In this document: positions 7,764-15,099 of the stretch, in pieces | Numbering within the stretch: the stretch's first letter is position 1 | How the letters are laid out: each line of letters starts with the position of its first letter | Position numbers and translations under genes: made by a program | Assembly (NCBI RefSeq): GCF_007595705.1 | Contig: NZ_NISY01000004.1 | Span: 1-64,000, forward strand | Length of the DNA stretch: 64,000 nucleotides | Source: Streptomyces sp. SAJ15 | GTDB lineage: Bacteria; Actinomycetota; Actinomycetes; Streptomycetales; Streptomycetaceae | Direction of reading: 5' to 3' | The notes under the pieces: generated by a model | Told to the model about the DNA's origin: nothing | The model's input: the letters and a program-made list of their open reading frames with translations, nothing else | Database searches by the model: none

Positions 7764-9242
7764 TCACCCTACGGGGCGTTCCCGCTGACCCGGCAGGGTC
7801 GGACGGCCCGGAAGCCGCCCGCCGGCCTGTTCGGGCAGGCGAGGAGCGTACTCGTCCGACTCCGGCTTGCCCGGCTCACCGCCGAGGCCGCCGGCTGCCA
7901 GGCCGGTGGGCACCCGGCCGCCGTGGCCCGTATGCCCCGGGTGGCCGGCATGGTTCCCCAGTGCCCCGCCGCCCACGGCCCCGGACGGGCCCGGCGGGGG
8001 ATAGCCGCCGTGGCCGCCGTGGACCGCCGCACCATGGGCTCCGGCCCCGTGGCCGCCGTGACCGCCGTGCGACCCGCCGTGCCCGGCGTGCGCCACCGAG
8101 GCCGCCGCCCTGCGCAGCGCTCCCGCCGGCTCGGCGCCGCGCTCGACCGCCTCGGCCCGGTCCAGCCGGTCCAGGCGGTCGCGCTCCGGACGCTCGGGGC
8201 GTTCGGAGCGCTCGGAGGCGCCGCCCTGGGGCCGGCGGGCGCGGTACGCGGCCCGGTAGGCGGCCGGGGAGGACCCCAGCTGCCGCCGGAAGTGCCCGCG
8301 CAGCGCGACCGGGGACCGGAAGCCGCAACGCCCGGCGACCTCGTCGACGGAGTAGTCGGAGGTCTCCAGGAGTCGCTGGGCCTGGAGCACCCGCTGGGTG
8401 ATCAACCACTGGAGTGGAGCGCTCCCAGTGAGCGAACGGAACCGGCGGTCGAAGGTCCGGCGGCTCATATAGGCGCGGGCGGCCAGCGCCTCGACATCGA
8501 ACTGTTCGTGCAGATGTTCGAGTGCCCAGGCGACGACCTCGGCCAGCGGGTCCGCGCCGATCTCTTCTGGTAAAGACCTGTCGAGGTAGCGCTCCTGGCC
8601 TCCGCTGCGTCGCGGCGGCACGACCAGGCGGCGGGCCAGCGCCCCGGCCGCGTCGGCCCCGTGGTCGGTGCGCACGACATGGAGGCACAGATCGATCCCG
8701 GCGGCGGTGCCCGCCGAGGTCAGTACGTCGCCGTCGTCCACGAACAGCTCGCGTGGGTCCACGTGGACGGACGGGTAACGCTTGGCCAGTGTCGGCGCGT
8801 ACATCCAGTGTGTGGTGGCCGGCCTGCCGTCGAGCAGACCTGCCGCCGCCAACACGAAGGCCCCCGTGCACAGGCCGACGATGCGGGCGCCCTCCTCATG
8901 GGCGCGGCGCAGCGCGTCCAGCGCGGCGGTGGGCGGTGGTTGGGTGATGGAGCGCCACGCGGGTACGACGACGGTGCCGGCCCTGGAGAGTGCCTCCAGG
9001 CCGTACGGAGCGGTCAGTTCCAGTCCGCCGGTCGTTCGCAATGGCACATCTTCGCCCGCGCACACGAGCAATCGGTATCGAGGGACACCGGCGTCCTGCC
9101 GGTCGATACCGAAGACGGAGAGCGGGATGGAGCTCTCGAATATAGGGCCGCCGCTGAAGAGCAGCACCGCGACGATTTCGCGTCGGCGGCGTCCGGAGAG
9201 CTTACGCGAGGTCTCCGGTACGGTTGTGGAGTCCTGGCTCAT
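7764..9242 (-). CDS. adpA: AdpA, AraC-family master regulator of development and secondary metabolism
   Basis: A DNA-binding activator of 492 aa, the central target of the A-factor/ArpA cascade in S. griseus. Residues 20-200 form the DJ-1/PfpI-like dimerisation domain (IVGLCTGAFVLAAAG, ATTHW), and 233-335 the AraC/XylS helix-turn-helix pair (AARAYMSRRTFDRRFR, VDEVAGRCGFRSPVAL). Codon 224 (Leu in YLDRSLPEE, complement of 8571-8573) is TTA, the rare codon read by the bldA tRNA; it sits between the two domains as in other AdpA genes. GAGGGGGG lies about 9 bases before ATG 9242. The protein is longer than the roughly 400 aa of the known AdpA proteins because residues 336-492 form a charged segment followed by a Gly/His-rich tail with about a dozen histidines. 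The stop TGA overlaps a possible GTG start of ornA. Confidence 0.97.
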   Translation of the reverse strand: MSQDSTTVPETSRKLSGRRRREIVAVLLFSGGPIFESSIPLSVFGIDRQDAGVPRYRLLVCAGEDVPLRTTGGLELTAPYGLEALSRAGTVVVPAWRSITQPPPTAALDALRRAHEEGARIVGLCTGAFVLAAAGLLDGRPATTHWMYAPTLAKRYPSVHVDPRELFVDDGDVLTSAGTAAGIDLCLHVVRTDHGADAAGALARRLVVPPRRSGGQERYLDRSLPEEIGADPLAEVVAWALEHLHEQFDVEALAARAYMSRRTFDRRFRSLTGSAPLQWLITQRVLQAQRLLETSDYSVDEVAGRCGFRSPVALRGHFRRQLGSSPAAYRAAYRARRPQGGASERSERPERPERDRLDRLDRAEAVERGAEPAGALRRAAASVAHAGHGGSHGGHGGHGAGAHGAAVHGGHGGYPPPGPSGAVGGGALGNHAGHPGHTGHGGRVPTGLAAGGLGGEPGKPESDEYAPRLPEQAGGRLPGRPTLPGQRERPVG

Positions 9243-9610
9243 GGAACTAAGCCCCCCTCGGTGGTCGCGTCCTCTCGGTCCTGCACTGTTCCCCTCGGTC
9301 CTGAACGGTTCCCCCGCCGGTCATCGCCAAGATCGAATCTACTGCGTCGCGTGTGCTCGGCGTGACCAGTTCACCACTCGACACTATGTCGACATGACAA
9401 CTTGGCGCGAAGCATTCGATCACGAAGCGTTGCACTCGTAGCGCTCGCTGGGAAGTGCGCCTATGGCCCACGCCCACTCCCCGTAGGGGGCCCGAACCGC
9501 CGATACCCCTTTCCTTGCAGGTCGGAAGGGGGTTGAGCGTGCCGTTTGCCGTGGAAAGAAGTGCGGCGTGAAGTTGGCTGAAAAGAATCGGGTGCAGGCG
9601 CGCGATGGAC
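9243..9610 (-). promoter_or_regulatory. adpA leader and promoter region
   Basis: No gene seen. Directly before adpA are tandem 20-bp repeats (9275-9314). Further out are a 10-bp palindrome ATGTCGACAT at 9386-9395 flanked by a direct TCGACA repeat, and a near match to the AdpA site consensus TGGCSNGWWY at 9403-9412 (TGGCGCGAAG, last base off). A TTGTCA that could serve as a -35 box is the complement of 9395-9400, but no well-spaced -10 box follows. adpA is known to be autoregulated in other species, so these are reasonable candidate sites, not proven ones. Confidence 0.45.
9275..9314. repeat. Two tandem 20-bp repeats in the adpA leader
   Basis: 9275-9294 and 9295-9314 are head-to-tail copies (TCGGTCCTGCACTGTTCCCC and the same with two base changes). 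They lie 33-72 bases upstream of the adpA start codon, so they are probably within its mRNA leader. Confidence 0.85.
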
Positions 9611-10135
9611 TCATTCCACCGGCGTACGCGCACTCCTCACCTGGGCGTCGGACCGTGCCCTCATGCGCCCGCGCCCGTGCCGCGCGAGGTGGAGCGCCGG
9701 TCGCTCCGCGACCCCCCGGGCGGCATGAGGCACCGCGGCGCGCTCGGAGTGCCGCAGCAGCGCGCGGCATCCGGCGGCGGTCGCCACGAGCGCCATCGCG
9801 ATCCCCGCCGCGCCACCGAACGAGGCCCCGCAGGCGAGGAGGAGTACGGGGGCCAACGCGCAGCTGAAGGCGGTCCAGCGCAGCGCCGACGCCCCCTCGC
9901 CGACCGCCGTCGCCCGGCCGTGTGCCACCCCGGCCGGCCTTCGCGCGGCGCACTCCCCGATGCCCCGTCGCCCGCATCGGGCCGCGCCCGTACGGCCCGG
10001 CGCCGGTTCCGCCGCGGCGCGGACCGGGGGCTCGACGACGACCTGGCGACTGCTGCCGGACACGGGCTGCTCCTCGCGGGCGGCGGATGGCGGCGGGTGA
10101 CGACGAATGTGCCGCGGCCGGGAACTGGGCGGCAC
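9611..10135 (-). CDS. Small putative membrane protein
   Basis: A predicted 174-aa protein of unknown function. A basic and proline-rich N-terminal half is followed by two closely spaced hydrophobic segments (WTAFSCALAPVLLLACGASF and GGAAGIAMALVATAAGC, about residues 87-125) and an Arg/His-rich tail. The only start that keeps the full length is GTG 10135, which has no good ribosome site; a start further in, still ahead of the membrane pair, is possible. It lies upstream of adpA in the same direction. The hydrophobic hairpin flanked by charged residues argues that this frame is coding, but confidence is moderate. Confidence 0.5.
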   Translation of the reverse strand: MPPSSRPRHIRRHPPPSAAREEQPVSGSSRQVVVEPPVRAAAEPAPGRTGAARCGRRGIGECAARRPAGVAHGRATAVGEGASALRWTAFSCALAPVLLLACGASFGGAAGIAMALVATAAGCRALLRHSERAAVPHAARGVAERPALHLARHGRGRMRARSDAQVRSARTPVE

Positions 10136-10535
10136 GGAAGTGCGACTAGTAGGCAGGTACTACGCAACGGTTCACGGCTACTACAACGCCCGGCCCGGCG
10201 CCTGGTCACGTGTCGGCGGCCGCGTGGCGTACGCCCGGGGACCACTTGGGGCATTGCGCTACGAGCCGCCCTCCGGCATGCTCCGGGGAACGCCTCGGGG
10301 CGCCCCCGCGCGGGGGCGGCCTCTGGGCAGGCGAGGAGTGGCGCCGTACCCTTGGGGGTATGGGCTTGGAAAGATGAATCCCGGACGGATTTCGTTCGTT
10401 CGATTATCGCCCCGGGGGCGGCCCGTCCGGCCCCGAGCGACGCCCCGAGCCGACAGAGCCTCCAGTCCCACGACAACTCCAACCAGAGCCCACCGCCGAT
10501 CCCTCCGCACGAGGACATCCTTCGCCGAGACACCG
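10136..10535. other. Intergenic region upstream of the universal stress protein gene
   Basis: No gene supported. It contains a small palindrome TACCC-TTGG-GGGTA at 10347-10360 and a GC-rich hairpin (gcccccgcgcgggggc) near 10300. The promoters of the usp gene and of the small membrane protein must lie here. Confidence 0.5.
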
Positions 10536-11060
10536 ATGGCCGGTCACGAATTCTCCGATCCCGCGGACCGCAAGCGGGTCGCCGATCACCACGAGGCGCA
10601 CCCCGAAGCGGCGGAAGAATCACGTCATTCCTGCGACCCGGCGTTCCAGCACGGCGTCGTGGTGGGATTCGACGGTTCCATGTCCAGCGAGCGAGCGCTC
10701 GCCTACGCCATCGGCATGGCTCGGCGCTCCGGCTCCGGGCTGATCATCGTCCATGTGGCGAACCGGTTGCCGACGACGGTCTGGGCGGGCTGTGAGCCGC
10801 CGGTCTTCGTGGACGTCCCCGACCATCGCACCGAGGTGCTCGGCCTCGAACTGGCCTGCGCGGACCACCTCTCCGAGGTGCCCTGGATCCTGGTCGAGCG
10901 GGGCGGCGACATCTGTCACGAACTGGAGGAGGTCGGCCGGGAGTACGCGGCCGACGCGATCGTGGTCGGCTCCACGCACGGTCTGGTCGGACGCATCTTC
11001 GGCTCCGTGGCGGGGCGGTTGGCCCGCCGCGCGCAACGCCCGGTCGTCGTCATCCCGTAG
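10536..11060 (+). CDS. Universal stress protein (UspA family)
   Basis: A 174-aa single-domain Usp. Visible marks are the start strand VVVGFDGSMSSERALAYAIG (about residues 41-60), a central VERGGDICHELEEVGREYAADAIVVG stretch (read as two parts), and the nucleotide-binding G-2x-G-9x-G(S/T) signature in GSTHGLVGRIFGSVAGRLARRA near the end, then PVVVIP. This is the ATP-binding type. ATG 10536 was chosen because residues upstream of it are low-complexity; its ribosome site is weak (GAGGAC about 20 bases upstream). The first 35 residues are a His/Asp/Glu-rich lead not common to the family. It is divergent from the adpA side. Confidence 0.9.
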   Translation: MAGHEFSDPADRKRVADHHEAHPEAAEESRHSCDPAFQHGVVVGFDGSMSSERALAYAIGMARRSGSGLIIVHVANRLPTTVWAGCEPPVFVDVPDHRTEVLGLELACADHLSEVPWILVERGGDICHELEEVGREYAADAIVVGSTHGLVGRIFGSVAGRLARRAQRPVVVIP

Positions 11061-11502
11061 CCGCCGTCATCCCGCGGCCGTCCTCATCGGGCGCCGTCTT
11101 CATCAGCCGTCCTCAGCAGACGTCCTCATCAGGCGGCGTCCGTTGGAACCGTCGTCGGTGGTCGGCGCCCATCGCCCTCATCCGCCGTCCGCCCTCCGTC
11201 ATCCGCCGTCCGCCGGACAAAGCGGCCCTCATCGCCGTGCGGGATCGCGCGGGTGCCCTCGCGCGTAGCCGCCGGGGCGCCGGTCGGGAAGCCGGTTGTT
11301 GCGTCAATTTCCTTGCGCGCCGGGCCACATGGTGCGGGTTGCGCCACCGCCCAGCCCGTCAATCTACCCATGCGTAGGCGTGGATTGTGCGTTTGTGATG
11401 GGTACACACCGACCAGGGTCAAGCACGCGCCGCCGCCCGGGAGGTGACGGTTCCCGGCGTGGTGGCGCGCCGCCGGCGTGAAGGGCGACGCCGGCCAAGG
11501 GG
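11061..11502. other. Intergenic region with direct repeats between usp and glmS
   Basis: No gene seen. A gtcctcatc-like motif recurs several times after the usp stop (11080-11140). A 16-bp direct repeat (tcatccgccgtccgcc) lies at 11178-11193 and 11199-11214. The stretch 11330-11420 is less GC-rich than its surroundings, but I find no ORF with coding character there. Confidence 0.55.
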
Positions 11503-11546
11503 AGGCGGTTCCCCGCGTGCGTGGTGGCACACGCGGGGAACCGCCT
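11503..11546 (-). terminator. Strong hairpin terminator after glmS
   Basis: A perfect 17-bp inverted repeat (AGGCGGTTCCCCGCGTG at 11503-11519, complement at 11530-11546) with a 10-base loop, 32 bp past the glmS stop. It could also stop transcripts coming from usp. Confidence 0.85.
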
Positions 11547-11578
11547 GAACATCCGGAGTCAAGCCCCGGAGGGGCGGA

Positions 11579-13408
11579 CTACTCCACCGTGACGGACTTC
11601 GCCAGGTTGCGCGGCTTGTCGATGTCCCGGCCGAGGGCCAGCGCCGTGTGGTAGGCGAGGATCTGGAGCGGAATGCCCATCAGGATCGGGTCGAGCTCGA
11701 CCTCGTTCTTGGGCACCACGATGGTGTGGTCCGCCTTCTCCTGCTCCTGGTGGGCGACCGCGAGTATCCGGCCGCTGCGGGCCTTGATCTCCTCCATCGC
11801 CGCGCGGTTCTTCTCCAGCAGGTCGTCGTTGGGGACGATCGCGACCGTCGGCATGGCCGGCTCGATCAGCGCCAGCGGACCGTGCTTCAGCTCGGAGGCC
11901 GGGTACGCCTCGGCGTGGATGTAGCTGATCTCCTTCAGCTTCAGGGACGCCTCCAGCGCCACCGGGTAGCCGCGCACCCGGCCGATGAACATCATCGACT
12001 TTGCGTTCGCGTACTCCTCGGCGAGCTTCTTGATCTCCGGCTCCAGGTCCAGGATCTCCCGGATCTGCTCCGGCAGCTTGCGCAGACCCTCGATGAGGCG
12101 CTTGCCGTCGGAGACCGACAGGTCGCGGATGCGGCCCAGGTGCAGGGCGAGCAGCCCGAAGGCGACGACCGTGTTGGTGAAGCACTTGGTGGAGACGACG
12201 CAGACCTCCGGGCCGGCGTGGACGTACACGCCGCCGTCGGTCTCGCGGGCGATCGCCGAGCCGACGACGTTGACCACGCCCAGCACCCGCGCGCCCTTGC
12301 GCTTCAGCTCCTGCACGGCGGCCAGCACGTCATAGGTCTCACCGGACTGGGAGACGGCGACGTAGAGGGTGTCGGGGTCCACGACCGGGTTGCGGTAGCG
12401 GAACTCCGAGGCCGGCTCGGCGTCGGCGGGGATGCGGGCCAGCTCCTCGATCATCTGGGCGCCGATGAGGCCCGCGTGGTACGAGGTGCCGCAGCCGAGG
12501 ATCTTCACCCGGCGCACCGCGCGCGCCTCGCGCGCGTCGAGGTTGAGGCCGCCCAGGCGGACGGTGGAGAAGCGGTCGTCGATGCGGCCGCGCAGCACGC
12601 GGTCGACCGCGTCCGGCTGCTCGGAGATCTCCTTGTGCATGTACGTGTCGTGGCCGCCCATGTCGTACGACTCGGCCTCCCACTCCACGGTGGTCGGCGA
12701 GGCGGTGGTGCGGGTGCCCTCGGTGGTGTACGTGCGGAAGTCGTCGGCCTTGAGCGTGGCCATCTCGCCGTCGTCGAGGGTGACGACCTGGCGGGTGTGG
12801 GTGACCAGCGCGGCGACGTCGGAGGCGACGAACATCTCCTTCTCGCCGATGCCCAGCACCACCGGGGAGCCGTTGCGGGCGACGACGATGCGGTCGGCGA
12901 AGTCGGAGTGCAGCACGGCGATGCCGTAGGTGCCCTCGATCAGGCGCAGCGCCTGGCGGACCCGCTCCTCCAGGGTCTCCGCCTCGGAGCGGGCGATGAG
13001 GTGGGTGAGCACCTCGGTGTCGGTCTCGGAGGCGAACTCCACGCCCTCGGCGACCAGCTTGGCGCGCAGCTCGTCGGCGTTGTCGATGATGCCGTTGTGG
13101 ACGAGGGCGAGCTTGCCCTCGGGGTCCATGTGCGGGTGGGCGTTCTCGTCGCTGGGGGCGCCGTGGGTGGCCCAGCGGGTGTGGGCGATGCCGGTGGTGC
13201 CGGCGAAGCGCTTGGGGACGCGCGCCTCCAGGTCGCGGACTCGACCCTTGGCCTTGACCATCTTCAGGGAGGCCGGGGTCTTGCCGGACGGCTTCCCGGT
13301 GATCACGATGCCGGCCGAGTCGTAGCCCCGGTACTCCAGGCGCTGCAGGCCCTCCAGGAGCAGCGGTGCGACATCGCGCTTACCGATGTATCCGACAATT
13401 CCGCACAT
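11579..13408 (-). CDS. glmS: Glutamine--fructose-6-phosphate aminotransferase (isomerizing)
   Basis: Makes glucosamine-6-phosphate from fructose-6-phosphate and glutamine, the first step toward UDP-GlcNAc for cell wall. The 609-aa protein has the class II glutaminase domain (MCGIVGYIG; Cys2 is the N-terminal nucleophile, and RWATHGAPSDENAHPH is typical), followed by two SIS domains for sugar phosphate (CGTSYHAGL, SQSGETYDV; and the second with SELKHGPLALI) and the C-terminal KSVTVE. GGAGGGG lies 7 bases before ATG 13408. Position and length fit the second glmS copy that I recall next to adpA in S. coelicolor. No ribozyme-like leader is seen. Confidence 0.97.
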   Translation of the reverse strand: MCGIVGYIGKRDVAPLLLEGLQRLEYRGYDSAGIVITGKPSGKTPASLKMVKAKGRVRDLEARVPKRFAGTTGIAHTRWATHGAPSDENAHPHMDPEGKLALVHNGIIDNADELRAKLVAEGVEFASETDTEVLTHLIARSEAETLEERVRQALRLIEGTYGIAVLHSDFADRIVVARNGSPVVLGIGEKEMFVASDVAALVTHTRQVVTLDDGEMATLKADDFRTYTTEGTRTTASPTTVEWEAESYDMGGHDTYMHKEISEQPDAVDRVLRGRIDDRFSTVRLGGLNLDAREARAVRRVKILGCGTSYHAGLIGAQMIEELARIPADAEPASEFRYRNPVVDPDTLYVAVSQSGETYDVLAAVQELKRKGARVLGVVNVVGSAIARETDGGVYVHAGPEVCVVSTKCFTNTVVAFGLLALHLGRIRDLSVSDGKRLIEGLRKLPEQIREILDLEPEIKKLAEEYANAKSMMFIGRVRGYPVALEASLKLKEISYIHAEAYPASELKHGPLALIEPAMPTVAIVPNDDLLEKNRAAMEEIKARSGRILAVAHQEQEKADHTIVVPKNEVELDPILMGIPLQILAYHTALALGRDIDKPRNLAKSVTVE

Positions 13409-13538
13409 AAAGATTCCCCTCCGGTTGGTTGAAACGGGTGCTCGGCCCGTGTGTGGTGCTCCAGGCCGCCTGGTCCGTCGTGGTCCGGGCTGCCGGCCGG
13501 GGCGGGTCGCCCTCGGTGGTCGGCCGCTCGGACGGTGG

Positions 13539-13817
13539 TCAGCCGTAGACGATGCGGCGCAGCTGCCGCAGGGACAGCTCGGGTGGCGCCACCGCCCGCC
13601 GTGGCAGCTCGTGCGCGATCCGCTCGAAGATCTCCGCGTTGTTCAGCCCTCCGGACTGCAGCTCGCGGTGGCGGCGGCGCACGAACTCCTCGGTGGTCTC
13701 GTCGAAGTACGCCAGCACGTCCAGCACCACCCGGGCGGCCTCGCCGCGCTGGAGCGGCGTGGTGCGGACCAGGTGGTCGACGAGGTCGTCGTGGTTGGAC
13801 GTCGGGCGTTCGAGCAC
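13539..13817 (-). CDS. Conserved small protein of unknown function
   Basis: A 92-aa soluble protein, predicted mainly helical and highly charged (HHDDLVDHLVRTTPLQ-like start, RRRHRELQSGGLNNAEIFER in the middle). No known motif. The pattern of alternating acidic and basic residues and the position behind glmS suggest a real conserved gene. GTG 13817 is the start that fits; CAGTAT lies six bases before it, so it could be leaderless, as no ribosome site is visible. It reads in the same direction as glmS with 130 bp between the two. Confidence 0.75.
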   Translation of the reverse strand: MLERPTSNHDDLVDHLVRTTPLQRGEAARVVLDVLAYFDETTEEFVRRRHRELQSGGLNNAEIFERIAHELPRRAVAPPELSLRQLRRIVYG

Positions 13818-14023
13818 CCGTCGATACTGCGTGGTAGCGCAGAGTTTCGCAAGAATCCTGCCCGATTTCGGGCAGGGATTGTGTGGAGGTGCGTGGGAAT
13901 CGGCCGTTCCGGGGCGGAATGGACAGCGACCGGCGTGCGGTGAGCGGTGGGGAGGGCCGGCGAGCCGCGGCCGCCCCGCGAGCCGCCTTCGTGCTGGGCG
14001 CCGCGCGCGGCGCCCCTCGGCGG

Positions 14024-14902
14024 TCAGAAGCGGCGGAGTACGGCCTGCTTGGCCGCCGTGAACTCGTCCTCGGTCAGCACGCCCGACTGCCGCAGCTCAC
14101 CGAGCTCCCGCAGTCGGCGCAGCAGCGCGTCATGGTCCTCCGTGCCACCGGCCCGCTCGCCGTCGCCGGACGGGAGCGCCGTCGCGGCCTGCTCGGGCGG
14201 CGCCGCCGGGTGCGGCATCCGCGCCGTGACCGCGGCCGCGACCAGCGTCATCAGCATGTCCTTGCGGAAGCCGTAGAGCTCGATCGCGTACGGATCGTAC
14301 TTCGGCGGGATCTTGGCCGCGTGCCGGCCCATGACGAACCGCAGATAGCCGTCCTCCAGGCCGGCGGCCGGGAGCCACTCCACCGCGTGCACATCCGCGA
14401 CCGAGAAGGAGCAGGCCCCCGAGGAGCGCTTGGACTCCTCGGTCTTCCAGTTCCACTCCAGGTGGATCCGCTCACCGTCGAAGGAGGCGGTGCCGTCGCC
14501 CGCCGAGGCCGACAGCGGCACCGACGGGCCGGGCAGCAGATAGCGGTCGCAGGGCCCACCGGGGACCTGCTCCAGCAGCAGCGCGTTGCGCACCTCGTCG
14601 ACGAAGTACTCGGCGACGCCGGAACGGTCCTGCTGCACCGTGAGCTGGTACGGATTGGCCGCGTCCGGCAGCTTGCCGCCGGTGGCCTGGAGCAGCGGGT
14701 CGGAGCCGTCCCGCAGCCGCAGTCGCAGCCGGCCGGCCTTGCGGCCCGGCTCGTAGGAGATGCCCGCGAGGGCCTCCAGCGGGACCGTCAGCTCCCCCAG
14801 GGACTGCCGCGCCAGGTTCACTCCCTTGTCGCGGCCGGGCACGATCCGCACGCTCTCGCCGTCGAACGCCCAGGTCCCGTCCCGCTGGATGATTTCCGCC
14901 AT
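14024..14902 (-). CDS. DUF4429 / SHOCT-domain protein
   Basis: A 292-aa soluble protein with two related beta-rich units in tandem: residues 1-110 (MAEIIQRDGTWAFDGESVRI with a GISYEPGRKAGRLRLRL core) and about 125-225 (GDGTASFDGERIHLEW with VHAVEWLPAAGLEDGYLRF). This is the DUF4429 architecture. It ends in a short SHOCT motif (LRELGELRQSGVLTEDEFTA near the C-terminus), a helical segment often used for oligomerisation or membrane association. Function is unknown. ATG 14902 starts the first repeat directly; the frame stays open to 15037, but that part lies in the promoter region shared with the divergent hexosaminidase gene. Confidence 0.85.
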   Translation of the reverse strand: MAEIIQRDGTWAFDGESVRIVPGRDKGVNLARQSLGELTVPLEALAGISYEPGRKAGRLRLRLRDGSDPLLQATGGKLPDAANPYQLTVQQDRSGVAEYFVDEVRNALLLEQVPGGPCDRYLLPGPSVPLSASAGDGTASFDGERIHLEWNWKTEESKRSSGACSFSVADVHAVEWLPAAGLEDGYLRFVMGRHAAKIPPKYDPYAIELYGFRKDMLMTLVAAAVTARMPHPAAPPEQAATALPSGDGERAGGTEDHDALLRRLRELGELRQSGVLTEDEFTAAKQAVLRRF

Positions 14903-15099
14903 GGGTGGAATTCTGGCAGGCGTGGCCCGCGCGGTGGTCTGGACCTTGACCGGCCGCGGGCCTCGCTCCACCCGGGGGAACGGGAGCCGGGTCGGCTCGC
15001 GCTTCCCGTCCGTTCGCCCGCCGTTCCCCTCGGCCATGCTCCGCGCACGCTCCAGCCCCGCAGGCTCTTCCCGTAGGCAGTTCGTTGAAGGGACCGCCC

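Noticed and set aside
11648..13432. Plus-strand frame (594 aa) opposite glmS
   Set aside because: Antisense shadow; glmS motifs are unambiguous.
13409..13538. glmS ribozyme leader
   Set aside because: The leader is short, GC-rich and lacks the ribozyme core; such ribozymes are known from Firmicutes-type bacteria.
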